From contig NC_089397.1 in the NCBI RefSeq assembly GCF_003171515.1, forward strand, positions 2,232,001 to 2,296,000: DNA of 64,000 nucleotides, read 5' to 3'. Numbering within the stretch: position 1 is the stretch's first letter; each line of letters starts with the position of its first letter. This document shows, piece after piece, positions 41,102 through 51,341 of this stretch. The position numbers and the translations under genes were made by a program. The DNA comes from Pyrenophora tritici-repentis. Its lineage: Eukaryota > Ascomycota > Dothideomycetes > Pleosporales > Pleosporaceae. Under the pieces are notes generated by a model. It saw nothing but the letters and a program-made list of their open reading frames with translations, did no database searches and was not told the origin of the DNA.

Positions 41102-44100
41102 CACAGATGTCAATGAGCAAGCTGAGCGAGCTCAGCCAATTGGCTTGCTCAGCCAATTGAGCGGAGGCCAGCAGCTCGCTCGGCTCGCTCGGATTGGCTG
41201 AAACAGGGCTGTCAGCTCGCTCGGCTTGATGGGCTCAGTCCCGATTAGGAAAGTTATATAGAAACCTTAGTGTTGAGTTTCTCAGCTAATATCCCACTTA
41301 TGTACACCGTATTTCGCGTCCATCTCCTCATCGCTGATAGCCTCCTTTACAGGCACCTCACCACTGCCAAATCTAGCTCTTATCCATCGTCGATCGCACT
41401 GTATTGCTGCTAGAAGTTGCGGAGAAATGCTGCGCCGACGGGGCTCGAGGAGGTCACCCAGCTCGCTGAATAAGCGCTCACACTCACAGCTTGAGCCTGG
41501 GATTGATAGCATGTCGATAGCAAATTTGCTAAGGCTGGGGTAGCGATCGCGGAGTCCTACCCAGTATTTTATAGGGTCGACGCCCTCGCTAGCGATCGGT
41601 TCGCTGCGTTTCTAAGCCTCATATTCATCCTCCTCGTTCTCCGTAAGCCCTGCCGGCTTAATAAAGCTGTTAATAGCGTCTTCTATATCATTGTGCCTAA
41701 CTTTAGAGCGTAAGCGCGGCTTCGGTAAGCTTTTGTACTCCGCCCACAAATGTTGAAACTTGCGGTTGCTGCTCTCTAGCCAATCAGGCTTATCCGCCCA
41801 CGCTGCGTCAAGGTAGCTTTTGTAGCGAGGATGAAGGATTATAGCAGCATAGTAAGCTGGCGAGAGGTCGAGCTTGTTGTAGTACTCGCGGGCTTTAACT
41901 AGGGCAGCGCGGAGGTTGATAGCAAGGTGGTCTTCGGGTGACTCTGTATGCTCATCATAAATGACGTCTTCATAGCTTTGCAAGCGGTCCTCATAGACTC
42001 CAAGTAAGTATTCAAATACTAGAATAACCTCAGCGATTGCTCCAAAAGCACCGCTTTTGCCGCGGCCTTCAAGCCGTTTTGTAGCTTGTTTTAGTGGCCT
42101 AAGCACATCAATATACTCAGCAATCACCTGCCAGTCATGGGCATTGATCCCATCAGACCTCATCCAATCCGGCGCTGCAGGCAGCTTGTTGTTACGACTT
42201 CGGGCGTACGCGTCTTCAGTTTCAATCTTCTAAATATGGTAGTTGGCGTACCTATTAACCGCTAATTACAACTCAACAGCGCGCTTAAAACACGAAACGT
42301 AAGAGTTATAGCGAGTAACAACTAGCTTAACGGGCTCCTTGATTTTGTGCTGTTCTGTTGGCGCGTTGACAGGCTGGTCCCTAATAGCGAGCTTCTGATA
42401 CTTCTCAAAAAGAGCGTACTGTTGTGGTGTTTTGATGTAGTTAATAACCGCGACAAGCACTCCTAATGGTCCATCGCCTCGCCAAGTAGCCATGTTCTCA
42501 GCTTCGTTCACGCGCTCAGTCTCCTCGTTGTCGTAGGACTCTTTCTCCTCACCCCAGAGTAGCATCTGGCCAATGAGATTAAGCGTATAAGGACCGCAGC
42601 GAAGGCGACGCTCAGTAGCGCTAAAGCCTATCTGCAAGGCGAGAGTGTTAATCGTGGTGTTGTTGTTATGTGCGTTGTCGAGGACGAAGTAACCGAGCTT
42701 GCCCACAGTGATTTCGAACTGCTTGAATATTGCCATCACGACCTCAGCCATAGCCTCGCCGGTGTAGGCACCTGTCAGTTGTGGGAGCGCAATAGGCAAG
42801 TCCCTGAGCTCGCCAGAGCTATCAACGTAGTGGGCGACGATACCTAAGTAACCGCGCTTGCCACCTTTTGTCGTCCATCCGTCAAAGCTTACATAGACTT
42901 TGCTCATTGATTCTGAAAGGCTTGCGATAACCTTTAGTAACAGGTAGTTGTACAGGCGTATAACGTATCGTGAGACGCTGTTATAAGATGCCCACAAGGC
43001 TCGTTCTGCCTCTACGCTAGCTAATTATATCATATTGCGAAAAGACGATGATTCGAATTGTGAGAGTGGGAGGTTGTTTTCGACGAGCTAGGTAACGGCC
43101 GCAAGCCTAAACTCTTGTATATTGAAGTTGGTAAGCTCGTTGGCAACAGCCTAAGAGCAGCCCTTCTGAAGGGCGCGTTCGAGGAGAGTTTCTTTCCGAG
43201 GAGCGACGGTAGTGCGCTTACTTGGAGGCTTCAAGCCATGAACTTTCTTGTCTTCTCCGAGATGACGTGCTGGCGCTGATGGAGACTGCGAGACGTTATG
43301 TATGCCACGGCCAACAGTAGTGAACTTGTGCTTATAGCAATAGTGGCAGATCCACGTAACTTTTGCGACGTTGCTGCGCAAGGCGATGCGATAGCCATGG
43401 CTGTATACCCAGCTTGCTCGGTTCGAAAGTGATGTGGGCGGCTTGCAGTGCTTTGGGTAGCGACTCTAATTAAAGCCGTCGTATTTGTCCTCTACCTATA
43501 CGAAACCCTTGTCGACAGCCTCGCTAGCTGCTCCTGAAGCTGCAACAGTGGCATGCTCGCTGCCCTTAGGTGGTGGGATGATCGTCTCTTCGGCGCGCGA
43601 CTCTCGGAGGGTCGCTTCAAAATTTGGTGCTTGTGGCGCGGCAACGAGAGCTTGACGCGGCGACAGCGGTGGAGGAGGTGGAGATGGTGAGAATGGCTGA
43701 GTATCGACTAGCACAGGTTGGCTGGCAGTCCCGCGATGACGCGCTGCGACTCTAGGGCGCTTCGAAGTTGTCGCGATTTCTAGAGCATTAACGCATGTTC
43801 TTTTTGCTGGCATTATAGCAACGGCGAGGTAGATAATAGCTGCAAATAGAGACGCGTTGGTGGAGTATAGGTGAGTGTGGTGGGTGATAAGTAGTAAGTG
43901 AAGTGTCGCAGAAGGAGAATATTGTTGCCAGGCCGTTAGCCGGAAGTTTAGTAGCTTATTTGCTAGAAATATAGCAAAAAAGAGTGTATTTTAGGTTATA
44001 ACTAGGTTTCGAACTTACGCACTACACCTAAAAATCATCGTGAGATTGCCCCTCCACCAAGTCCTTCAGCCCCAAGTTTCCAACCGCTCCATCCAACCAA

Positions 44101-44242
44101 GCTAAGCAAGCTGACTGAGCGAGCGCCTATCCCTAAGCTCGCTCGGCTTGCAAGCGCGCACTGCGCGCTCAGCTCATTCGGCTTGGTCAAAACGTCCAAG
44201 CCGAGCGAGCTGAGCGAGCCGGCTCGCTCGTTGACAAGTATG
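41102..44242 (-). mobile_element. second hAT element (inner), 3141 bp, TSD ATGTACAC
   Basis: Flanked by ATGTACAC (41094-41101, 44243-44250). Imperfect ends CACAGATGTCAATGAGCAAG and CATACTTGTCAACGAGCGAG (16 of 21 positions shared). Subterminal regions on both sides are packed with GAGCGAGC motifs, unlike the GATTGATT motifs of the outer element, so the two use different recognition sequences. Confidence 0.92.
41282..43813 (-). pseudogene. hAT transposase of the inner element, many nonsense codons
   Basis: Same protein family as the outer copy, with readable blocks from 43813 (MPAKRTCVNALEIATTSKR), a BED-like finger (WICHYCYKHK ... APARHLGEDKKVHG), FDGWTTKGGKRGYLGIVAHY, VVTRYNSYVSCFKRAVEL and SSCECERLFSELGDLLEPRRR (one residue shorter when trimmed) to a stop at 41282. 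It is broken by at least six TAA/TAG codons. In each case where the outer copy or context suggests the original residue, it is Gln, so the changes are CAA/CAG to TAA/TAG, consistent with RIP. Not functional. Confidence 0.88.
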
Positions 44243-45210
44243 ATGTACACCTCCTCTGTTTGGAGCTGCTCGTCGTTGTTGTTGTTGTTGTACGCCTCTT
44301 GATTGCTGCCAAAGATAATTGCCTGGCCAATAAGGTTAAGCGTGTGAGGGCCGCAGCGGAGGCGTCGGTGAGCAGCGTTGAAGTCGTACGCGTGGGCGAG
44401 CGAGGAGACTGCAGTATCGTTGTTTGCAGCATTGTCGAGGACGAAGTAGCCGAGTTTATCACTCCCAATACTGTATTCTTGGAGCGTCTTTTTAATTGTA
44501 TCAGCGATAGCATCACCAGTATGAGAGCCTGCGAGATGTGGGAGGGCGATGGGGAGATCTTGTATCACTCCAGAGGCGTTAGCAAAGTGTGCAACGACTC
44601 CAAAGAATCCACGCTTGCCACCCTTTGTCGTCCAACCATCAAAGCTTATGTGGATCTTGCTTGCAGCTTCTGACAGAGCGCAGACAATCTGTGGCTGCAT
44701 ATATTGGAAGAGGCGCATTGCGTAGGTAGCTACACTGCGAGGACTTACCCACAAAGCTGCCTCTGCCTCTGGGTTTGCAAGGCTAATCATCTCGCGAAAG
44801 GACGGCCTTGCAAGTAGCTCCATTGGCAAGTTGTTATCAAGAAGGCAGAACACTGCAACTTCACGAAACTGCTGGATGTTGAAGTTGCCCATCGCGTTGG
44901 CAGCCTCTTGAGAGACTGCAACACCAGTCTCCAGCGTCTGTCGTAGAGAGAGTTGCTGCCCTGTTCTTCGAGGCTTCAGGCCGTCTTTTGTAAAGCCATG
45001 GCCTCGTTTCTGAAGGCCAAGATGAGCTGCAGCTGAGGAGGTGGCCTTTGATACGTCAAAAACTCCACTGCCGCCAGTGTCAATGACCTTGTGGATGTGG
45101 CAGTATTTGCATACAAACCACACTCGATTCTGATCGTAGAGCTCAACAACGCGATATCCATGTTGAAAGATCCAACTCTTGACGCGCCGCCCAGTTGTAA
45201 GAGGCTTCAT

Positions 45211-45372
45211 TAGACTCCGCAACAATCAATTCAATCCGGTCACTCTCCTAGACCCACTTACCTATCTAGGTAGGGCTTAAACTCCTATAGGTAACTACTA
45301 GGCTTAAAGCGGTAATCAATCAATCCAATCTGAACCTTCTAGGACCCACTTAATTGATTGTTGCGGACTGTG
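45211..45372 (-). repeat. hAT MITE, 162 bp, copy 2, TSD GGCTTCAT
   Basis: Reverse complement of 36836-36997, identical by eye. Flanked by GGCTTCAT (45203-45210, 45373-45380). It sits in the N-terminal coding part of the outer hAT transposase, between the codons for RFMKP and LTTGRR. Confidence 0.95.
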
Positions 45373-46195
45373 GGCTTCATGAACCGAGGGAGGCGATCCC
45401 AGTTAATGCCGTCAAAGTTATCGCCATTATCAGGCTCTGTATCAACACTAGCCTCTGTTGTTGCTGCTGTACCAGCCTGGCTGCCCTCAGCCGCACCCTC
45501 CTCCTCTGTTTGCGACTCGAAAAATTGCGACTCAAACGTTGTGGCCTGGCTTACGGCGGCGCCAAGGGTTTCCTGAGGCGACAGCGATCGCTGAGATAGG
45601 ACAGAGGGCCTTGATAGGCGCGCCCGTTTGGCGGCGGCGGCGGCGGCAGCAGTATTGGTGGGAACTCGAGAGCGTTTGGCCATCGTGGGCGATACTAAAC
45701 ACTAAAGAAAAATGTCTGTATAGGTAGCTAGGCAACTAGTGTTGTGTGTAAGGGATTATTAGGGAACTGAGTGAGCGAAATCGTTGTTGTATTAAGAACA
45801 GCGAAGGACTAGCTATATAGGTGCGGGGTGAAGCCTAGAAGAGGCTAGCCCCTAAGCAGAAGGAGCTAGTCCTATAAGAGGAGAGCTAGCTGGTGAGAAG
45901 TGAATGCATAGAGACTGGCTTGCCCGGCCGACAGGGATCACAAGCTAAGCGAGATAGGGGTCCAAGATAACTATCTTCAACACCAAAAACCTTCTCTTAA
46001 TACGACACTACTCGCCTTACAACTCGTTAATAATAAATCAATCTAACTAATCAAATCAATCAATCTGACCTTCGCAAGTTGATTTGATTAGCTATTTTGA
46101 AAAGCTTAGATTGAGTTGATTGAGTTGGTAAAAACTCCAAATGACCAATCAAATCAATCAATCTGACCAATCTGGATTGATTGTTGCGGAGTCTG

Positions 46196-46545
46196 TCGAC
46201 AACTGGCCAATCATGTGACGGTTCATGGGGTAAGGACATCCTAGGTGCCACGTGTTGGCGAGATGGTTCTTCCTCTTACTGATAAGCACCTTCTACACCT
46301 ATCCATGTCACAGATACGTCATGTAAACAGACTAGTATGATGGCCCCATAAAAGGCCATCATCACAGCAGAACAGAACAAGACATCAGAAAATGCATAGC
46401 AACTTTCTCTCACTGCTTGTACTGTTACAAATCAAACCAGCTATCTTGCGGCAGACATCTAGCGCTAAGCCATGTACAGAACATGGGGCTGTCAAAAACC
46501 GTTGCGCAGCTGCGTGTAAGGGTGAAGCCGCAATCGCTAGCCAGT
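46196..46545 (+). repeat. right part of the split MITE-A, itself holding a solo LTR
   Basis: Resumes TCGACAACTGGCCAATCA, is cut by a solo LTR (46214-46429), and continues AACCAGCTATCTTGCGGCAG to the MITE-A end GGGTGAAGCCGCAATCGC. Removing both insertions gives an ordinary MITE-A copy. Confidence 0.88.
46214..46429 (+). repeat. solo LTR, 216 bp, TSD AATCA
   Basis: TGTGACGGTTCATGG to TACTGTTACA with AATCA on both sides (46209-46213, 46430-46434). Same sequence, inverted, as 17980-18195. TG...CA ends and a 5-bp duplication fit a retrotransposon LTR left after recombination. No internal element of this family is present in the window. Confidence 0.9.
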
Positions 46546-46720
46546 GTACCTGCTGAGTGCATTCAAGTGTATTTCATCATCTTGTCTTACAATACTCTTG
46601 GACTAGACAAAAAGTGACTGGACCTAACTGCAATGGAACTCCAAATTCAAGATTTCAAGTTTAAAACAGGGGCCTTGCCGCAGCGTTGAATACTCTGTGG
46701 AAGGCACATTGAACACTTGA

Positions 46721-48823
46721 TTACTGTTTAGCAGATTCTTCCTGCACTAAAAAGCCGTTGCTATGCAACTTCGAGTTTTCTTCCATAATGAAGAACTCTC
46801 TGACAGCCATCTTTGCTTTTCCCACAGCGCCAGAATCCTCAACCGTTGCAGGAACGTCGATCTCTTTCTCAAACTCGCCGGCAGTAGCATTCTCTAAGAT
46901 CTCCCTTAGTACCCGTCGCAACATCTTGCCTGAACGGGTTTTTGGAATAATGCCAGGACTAGCAATATAGCCACCTAGCTTAGCAATCGGTCCGATTGAA
47001 AGCCGAAGACGCTGATTAAGATCCTCGAGCAGATCAGGAGGTGTTGTACTGTGACGTTCAATGGCAATGAATGCAATTGGCACATGCCCTTTAATGTGAT
47101 CCAAGAGAGGCACAACACATGCTTCCGTGATGGCAGGGTGTGAAGAGATGGATTGCTCCATGGCGCCAGTAGACAGGCGGTGCGCCGCGACTTTGATGAA
47201 GTCGTCGTTGCGGCACATTACGTGCACATAGCCGTCTGAGTCAATGATGCCTGCATCTCCTGTGTCCATCCACTGTCCATTGAACCGTTCGAGGTAACTA
47301 TGGTAGAAAGACACCTCGTCCTGCCAGAGGGTGGTGAGACCAGTCGGGCCAAGCGGGAGGCCAAGGACAATGTTGCCCATGCTTCCTCGCGGCAGCTCAT
47401 TCCCGGCGTCGTCGACGATGCGAACGTCAAAGCCTGGAGCTGGTTTGCCTGCACTACCGGGCTTGATCGGGATCGTCTTGCTGGGGATCTTGGTGCTTTC
47501 AAGCTCGTAAAACATGCCAGCTGCTGGCATCAGAGGAATTCCAGTGATAGGCGATCCGGACTCGGTCGACCACCAATTATCAATAACTGAGGCCCCTGGT
47601 GCACAATATGTCGCCAGCAGCTCTGTGTACATGTTAATTAAGCTCGGCTCGCTCCTCTCGCCCGCTAAGAAAAGTGCGCGAAGATGCTTCAGCCCTCCTA
47701 CTACACCACGCGCTTTAAAGAGCGAGTTTTGAGGATCCGCTTGGCGGATTGCCCGCAGCGCGGTCGGTGCCATGAACATCGAAGTGACCCGGTACTCCTC
47801 GACAATGCGCCAGAAAGTCCCAGCATCCGGTGTTCCGACTGGCTTACCTTCAAATAGTACCGTTGTTGCACCAGCTAGCAGTGGCGCATATAGGATGTAG
47901 CTGTGTCCAAGAGCCCATCCAATATCGCTAGCAGCAAACATAACGTCTCCAGGCCCCTGTACACCAAACATATGACGTATGCTTAAGTTCAATCCTACTG
48001 CATGCCCACCTGCTTCTCTCAAAACACCCTTTGGCTGACCGGTAGTGCCGCTTGTGTATATAATATACAGCCCTTCATGACTATTTATAGGCACATTCTC
48101 TGCGCTAATGCCGTGTACTTTTGCGTTCTGAACTAGACACTGCCAACTTCGCTCTCCGTCGACTTCGCATATATCATCCCAGCTACTCTCTGCCCGTTGC
48201 CATATTATGGTCCTTTGGGGCTTGAAATCGCACTGCGCAATCGCAGCTTGAACTAGTGTTTGGTATGGAAGCGGGCCTTTGACTCCCTCGATACCACAGC
48301 TTGCAGTGAGGATAGCCTTCGGATGCGAAGCTTCGATCCTCTGCGCCAGACTCGTGGATGAGAAACCACCAAAGACAACAGCGTGGATTGCACCTAGTCG
48401 TATCGTAGCCAGAATCCCAATTAATGCGGCTGGAATCATTGGCATGTAGATCACCACGACATCGCCCTTTTGAACGCCCTCTTCTCGTAACACGCCCGCC
48501 ATAATCGCGACCTCCTCCTGTAATTCAGCATAGGTAATCTTCTGTTTACTGCGGGAGACTGGTGAGTCCCAGATGATGGCTGTCTTATCGCCGTTGCCTG
48601 CATCGACATGTCGATCGACACAGTTATAGGAGGTCGATATCTTGCCGTCTGGGAACCAGGTCCATGATGCGTGTGAGTTGCCGCACTTCAGCTGCTTTCT
48701 CGTCATTCGCAAAGCAGTGGTAGGAGCCTTGTGCCATGTTAACTGTTTCGCTTGGCGTGTCCAGAATTCATTAGGGTCGTTGAGGGACTCTATATGGGTT
48801 ATGTCTTGGGCATCTGAGGCCAT
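46721..48823 (-). CDS. short-chain acyl-CoA synthetase (acetyl/propionyl-CoA synthetase family)
   Basis: Intronless; start at the internal ATG 48823 (MASDAQDITHIESLNDPNEF), giving 700 residues. An upstream ATG at 48922 would add 33 residues with no clear role, or a mitochondrial leader. ATP-dependent activation of a short carboxylic acid to its CoA thioester via an adenylate. Motifs: YTSGTTGQPKGV (phosphate loop), NWWSTESGSPI, MDTGDAG, and IPKTRSGKMLRR with the catalytic Lys. The N-terminal domain (WTRQAKQLTWHK) and length match ACSS/PrpE enzymes rather than long-chain or NRPS-type ligases. The GGFSSTSL segment is also typical. The last residues (AKQ) are not a peroxisomal signal. Substrate (acetate, propionate, butyrate) cannot be told. 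It could feed starter or extender units to the PKS; that is inference. Confidence 0.92.
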   Translation of the reverse strand: MASDAQDITHIESLNDPNEFWTRQAKQLTWHKAPTTALRMTRKQLKCGNSHASWTWFPDGKISTSYNCVDRHVDAGNGDKTAIIWDSPVSRSKQKITYAELQEEVAIMAGVLREEGVQKGDVVVIYMPMIPAALIGILATIRLGAIHAVVFGGFSSTSLAQRIEASHPKAILTASCGIEGVKGPLPYQTLVQAAIAQCDFKPQRTIIWQRAESSWDDICEVDGERSWQCLVQNAKVHGISAENVPINSHEGLYIIYTSGTTGQPKGVLREAGGHAVGLNLSIRHMFGVQGPGDVMFAASDIGWALGHSYILYAPLLAGATTVLFEGKPVGTPDAGTFWRIVEEYRVTSMFMAPTALRAIRQADPQNSLFKARGVVGGLKHLRALFLAGERSEPSLINMYTELLATYCAPGASVIDNWWSTESGSPITGIPLMPAAGMFYELESTKIPSKTIPIKPGSAGKPAPGFDVRIVDDAGNELPRGSMGNIVLGLPLGPTGLTTLWQDEVSFYHSYLERFNGQWMDTGDAGIIDSDGYVHVMCRNDDFIKVAAHRLSTGAMEQSISSHPAITEACVVPLLDHIKGHVPIAFIAIERHSTTPPDLLEDLNQRLRLSIGPIAKLGGYIASPGIIPKTRSGKMLRRVLREILENATAGEFEKEIDVPATVEDSGAVGKAKMAVREFFIMEENSKLHSNGFLVQEESAKQ

Positions 48824-49000
48824 TGCGAGAAAGAATGTAGAACGCTGCGTCGATCCGAAGCTGTTTAATCTCAAAACCAGACTTTGACTATCGATTATCA
48901 AGGTCGGGGCATCGGCTCTCACGTCGGACTAACAAGCGATCGCTGATGACTGTACATAGCTAGCTCAATCAGAGATTGATACAATAAACGACAACAAGAA

Positions 49001-49084
49001 GGATGGAAGGATCGAAGGATCGAAGGATCGAAGGATCGAAGGATCGAAGGATCGAAGGATCGAAGGATCGAAGGATCGAAGGAT
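49001..49084. repeat. 8-bp tandem repeat (GGATCGAA)n, about 10 copies
   Basis: Perfect GGATCGAA units after one GGATGGAA variant, upstream of the acyl-CoA synthetase. Likely unstable in length; no coding or CRISPR character. Confidence 0.95.
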
Positions 49085-49100
49085 GAGACTACTCACTAAG

Positions 49101-49513
49101 TACATTTTCATGCATTTGCAGCTTCCGGTTTTTGTGAGCAGGCGACTTTTAATCCTATGCTAAGCCTCTTTCGTTTCATGGTGATAGTGCTAGCTCTTGT
49201 CAGCGATGCCATGGGTCAATCTTCTCCTCGATACCCGAGCTGATCAAAGTAAAATATATATTGCGCCTAAGCCTCTTCTGAGCAAGCTTACACTGGGCGA
49301 ATCAATGTCTTGTGCGAGATAACAACTGAAACGCGTGTAAAGCCTGTCCCTATGTGACGAAAAACTCCGTGTGCCGAAAATGACCAACCGGATCGCAAGG
49401 ATGACACGCTTCTCTACGACCCTCATGATCCGATTGGTCATTTTCGGCACACGGAGTTTTTCGTCACATAGGGGCAGACTTTACAAAGTGGAAGCCGTGA
49501 GTGCATGAGAGTA
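49101..49513. repeat. MITE-S copy 2 with nested Tc1-MITE
   Basis: TA-bounded, outer ends CATTTTCATGCATTTGCAGC and GTGAGTGCATGAGAGTATAT. Interior resembles 10659-10940 (AAGCCTCTTCTGAGCAAGC). A Tc1-MITE is inserted at 49338-49483. Confidence 0.78.
49338..49483. repeat. Tc1-MITE copy 3
   Basis: TA...TA, ends AAAGCCTGTCCCTATGTGAC and complement; loop with CGCTTCTCTACGACCCTCAT as in copy 5. Inserted in MITE-S. Confidence 0.9.
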
Positions 49514-49582
49514 TATCTTTGATAAAGACCAATTTTTGCATATAAGTTCCTTTACCGCCTACATTTCACTCTACTCTTGACT

Positions 49583-50123
49583 ATGCCGTCTTTCACAACC
49601 GTGATCACAACCACCCACGATAGAGATGGTAAATCGGTGTTTCGGGCCAGCCCGGCGCTCAAACCATTCAATGACAGAATAAGCATTATCTACAGCACGT
49701 CATCTAGTAAGGCTCTCGATTTGGTCGATGCCAAAGACATCTTCGAACACGAAACTCGTGATCTAGCAGCCTTAATCCCCAAGGAGGGCAGTGTGGTCCT
49801 GATGGCGGAGTGGGCTCCTAGCACCGACTCAAGACTACACCGTACACAAAGTATTGATATTGGTGTGATGATTGCTGGGGAGAGTAAGCCTGATTTCACC
49901 CACCACCCTTCTGTCATTTCCACTTAACAGGTATAATTTCTAACCTCAAGGAATCACAGTCGAGTTAGCCTTAGACAGTGGAGAGTCCCGTTTCCTTCGG
50001 CAAGGAGATGTTTTTATTCAACGTGGTACTATGCATGGGTGGAAGAACCACAGTACGACGCAAACAGCACGCATGATCTGTTTCGTTTTACCATCGAAAC
50101 CCATTTCAGCTGAGATAGATTAG
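49583..50123 (+). CDS. small single-domain cupin protein
   Basis: Two exons: 49583-49883 and 49960-50123, with a 76-nt intron starting GTAAGC and ending TCACAG. 154 residues, start MPSFTTVITTTHDRDG. The C-terminal half is a cupin barrel: IDIGVMIAGEIELAL and RQGDVFIQRGTMHGWKN, with the motif-2 His of RGTMHGWKN; the first motif lacks the usual HxH pair, so metal binding is uncertain. Family members are often encoded in fungal polyketide clusters and some act as small decarboxylases or isomerases. A role next to the PKS is plausible but not shown. No signal peptide, so probably cytosolic. Confidence 0.85.
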
Positions 50124-50520
50124 GGAATAGTCCAGCATCTTCATTATTTTACGGGTGGCAACAGTTTCATGGTTTGAGGATATCCATATTAAACTAAACA
50201 CCGTTACATCGAACAAATACCGCTGATTGATAGAGAAAGTTGCAGCTTTCTTCTAGTCTTCACTTCTATCTGTCGTCCGCAATGGTGCAGGGTTGTGTGG
50301 GAAGAAAACTTGATTTTACCTCAATTTATTCGATTTAAATGCTTCTGCGTTTATCTTTATGTCTGACAGACGGCCACCAAACTTAAACCAAGAAAACAAC
50401 CCCTGTGATATCGGCCCTCTTTCGGTATGGCCCTAGCAAAGCTTTTTAGTGACTCTCGAACTAGGGAGCACTAAATATTTCAAAGCGAGCTGTGTAATGA
50501 GAGCTGAGCTTCGATCATGA
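50124..50520. other. convergent intergenic region
   Basis: About 400 bp between the stop codons of the cupin and zinc-finger genes; presumably both 3' UTRs. No repeat found. Confidence 0.5.
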
Positions 50521-51341
50521 TTACAATACAGTGGCTCCAATAGGGCTACCAAATCTACAGGTGGACTGTATCATTGCACCTGTGGTGGCCTCCAAAGCTC
50601 TGGCAAACTGAGGACGAATCCGGCCGTTGGAATAGCGCCGAATTCGACCGCAACTCTGGTTAATTATGTGCTTATCCCGCGCTGTCGTCCGTGAAAAGCA
50701 TGCCCTACAAGCTGGGCAAACCGCCTTGGCCGCTCGATTGGCTCTCTCCTTCTGATGCCGTACCAGGTTACTTCGAGTAGAAAATAAGCGCCCTTGGCAA
50801 GCGTGCTCCCAACATCGCAGTGACACATCGACTTCCTGTTGCCGACTCACCGGAACAGTGCCATATTGTTCCGGGCCGACGCCCTCAGCAATGTTTCCGG
50901 TCGGAGAGCCGGATGAAAAAGCAGGAAATTGTGCATGTGATGCAGCCTTATAAGCTTGAATTGGTGTAGCTGGTGGAGCTGGTGTAGCTGGTGGAGCTCG
51001 GACAAATCTACCTTCCGTACTAATTGCAGAACCACCTGAGGACAGAGCGTAGGGAAATGTCGCATCCGAAGACTCAATCGAAGAACTTGTGTCCGCAACC
51101 AAGGCTGGACTATTCGGGTCCCAGAGCAAATTCAGACGACTGTCATAGCTTACAAAGAAACCTACAGGTAGTCAGAAAATAGACCAAACGTATAATGAAG
51201 TAAGTTGTGGTGTTCTGCAAACCGACCTAAGTTTTGTGGTTCTGTGTTGTCAAATACGTGCGCACACTTCTGCTCTAAGGGATTCGTCTGTGAAGTGCCA
51301 ACTACACCTAGATAATTAAGACAATTATAGTTATCCTGCAT
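50521..51341 (-). CDS. C2H2-type zinc-finger protein
   Basis: Two exons, 51341-51227 and 51161-50521, intron 51162-51226 (GTCGGT...CTGTAG). 251 residues, start MQDNYNCLNYLGVVGTSQ. The first 130 residues are Ser/Ala/Pro-rich and low in complexity (repeated PPATP units, residues about 85-100). The C-terminal part has CWEHACQGRLFSTRSNLVRH (a finger-like C-x4-C-x12-H) and CPACRACFSRTTARDKHI followed by Asn-Gln-Ser-Cys (C-x2-C-x12-H-x4-C). A nuclear DNA-binding role is likely; in this setting it might regulate the cluster. Fingers are atypical in spacing. Confidence 0.78.

Larger units (their letters stand above)
39849..45683 (-). pseudogene. hAT transposase of the outer element, split in three
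   Basis: Start at 45683 (MAKRSRVPTNTAAAAAAAKR). After RLPRFMKP a MITE interrupts. The frame resumes as LTTGRRVKSWIFQHGYRVV with a BED zinc finger (FVCKYCHIHK ... HLGLQKRGH), then SFDGWTTKGGKRGFFGVVAH and GYFVLDNAANNDTAV of the hAT core, to QLQTEEVYI near 44245. The inner hAT intervenes. From 41093 it continues MQEWRQEGPLGVLIDVINH, VVTRWNSYYAAFKRA, a one-base break near 40835, then ESSCDCERLFSELGDLLEPRRR-type dimerisation block (here PASSCDCERLFSELGDL) to a stop at 39849. Apart from the insertions and that one break it is complete. Confidence 0.9.
39680..46195 (-). mobile_element. hAT element (outer), 6516 bp with nested insertions, TSD TCGACAAC
   Basis: Terminal repeats CAGACTCCGCAACAATCAA at 39680 and its complement ending at 46195; 8-bp duplication TCGACAAC (39672-39679, 46196-46203). 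Subterminal DNA is full of GATTGATT motifs on both sides, the usual kind of transposase binding array. It contains a second hAT (41102-44242) and a MITE (45211-45372). Without them it would be about 3.2 kb. It inserted in a MITE-A copy. Confidence 0.94.

Noticed and set aside
44260..44673. 137-residue plus-strand frame in the hAT region
   Set aside because: Antisense to the conserved hAT core (SFDGWTTKGGKRG block), so a shadow.
46721..48823. Acetoacetyl-CoA synthetase or an NRPS-type adenylation domain
   Set aside because: The N-terminal domain, motif spelling (NWWSTESGSPI) and lack of a carrier domain fit the acetyl/propionyl-CoA synthetase family better; the exact acid remains open.
49001..49084. 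Regular short repeats as a possible CRISPR array
   Set aside because: Direct 8-bp tandem units without spacers, in a eukaryotic context; a simple satellite.
49244..49450. 68-residue frame resembling the start of 62530-63882 (MPKMTNRI...)
   Set aside because: Both come from reading across a Tc1-MITE; the similarity is that of the repeat, not of a protein.
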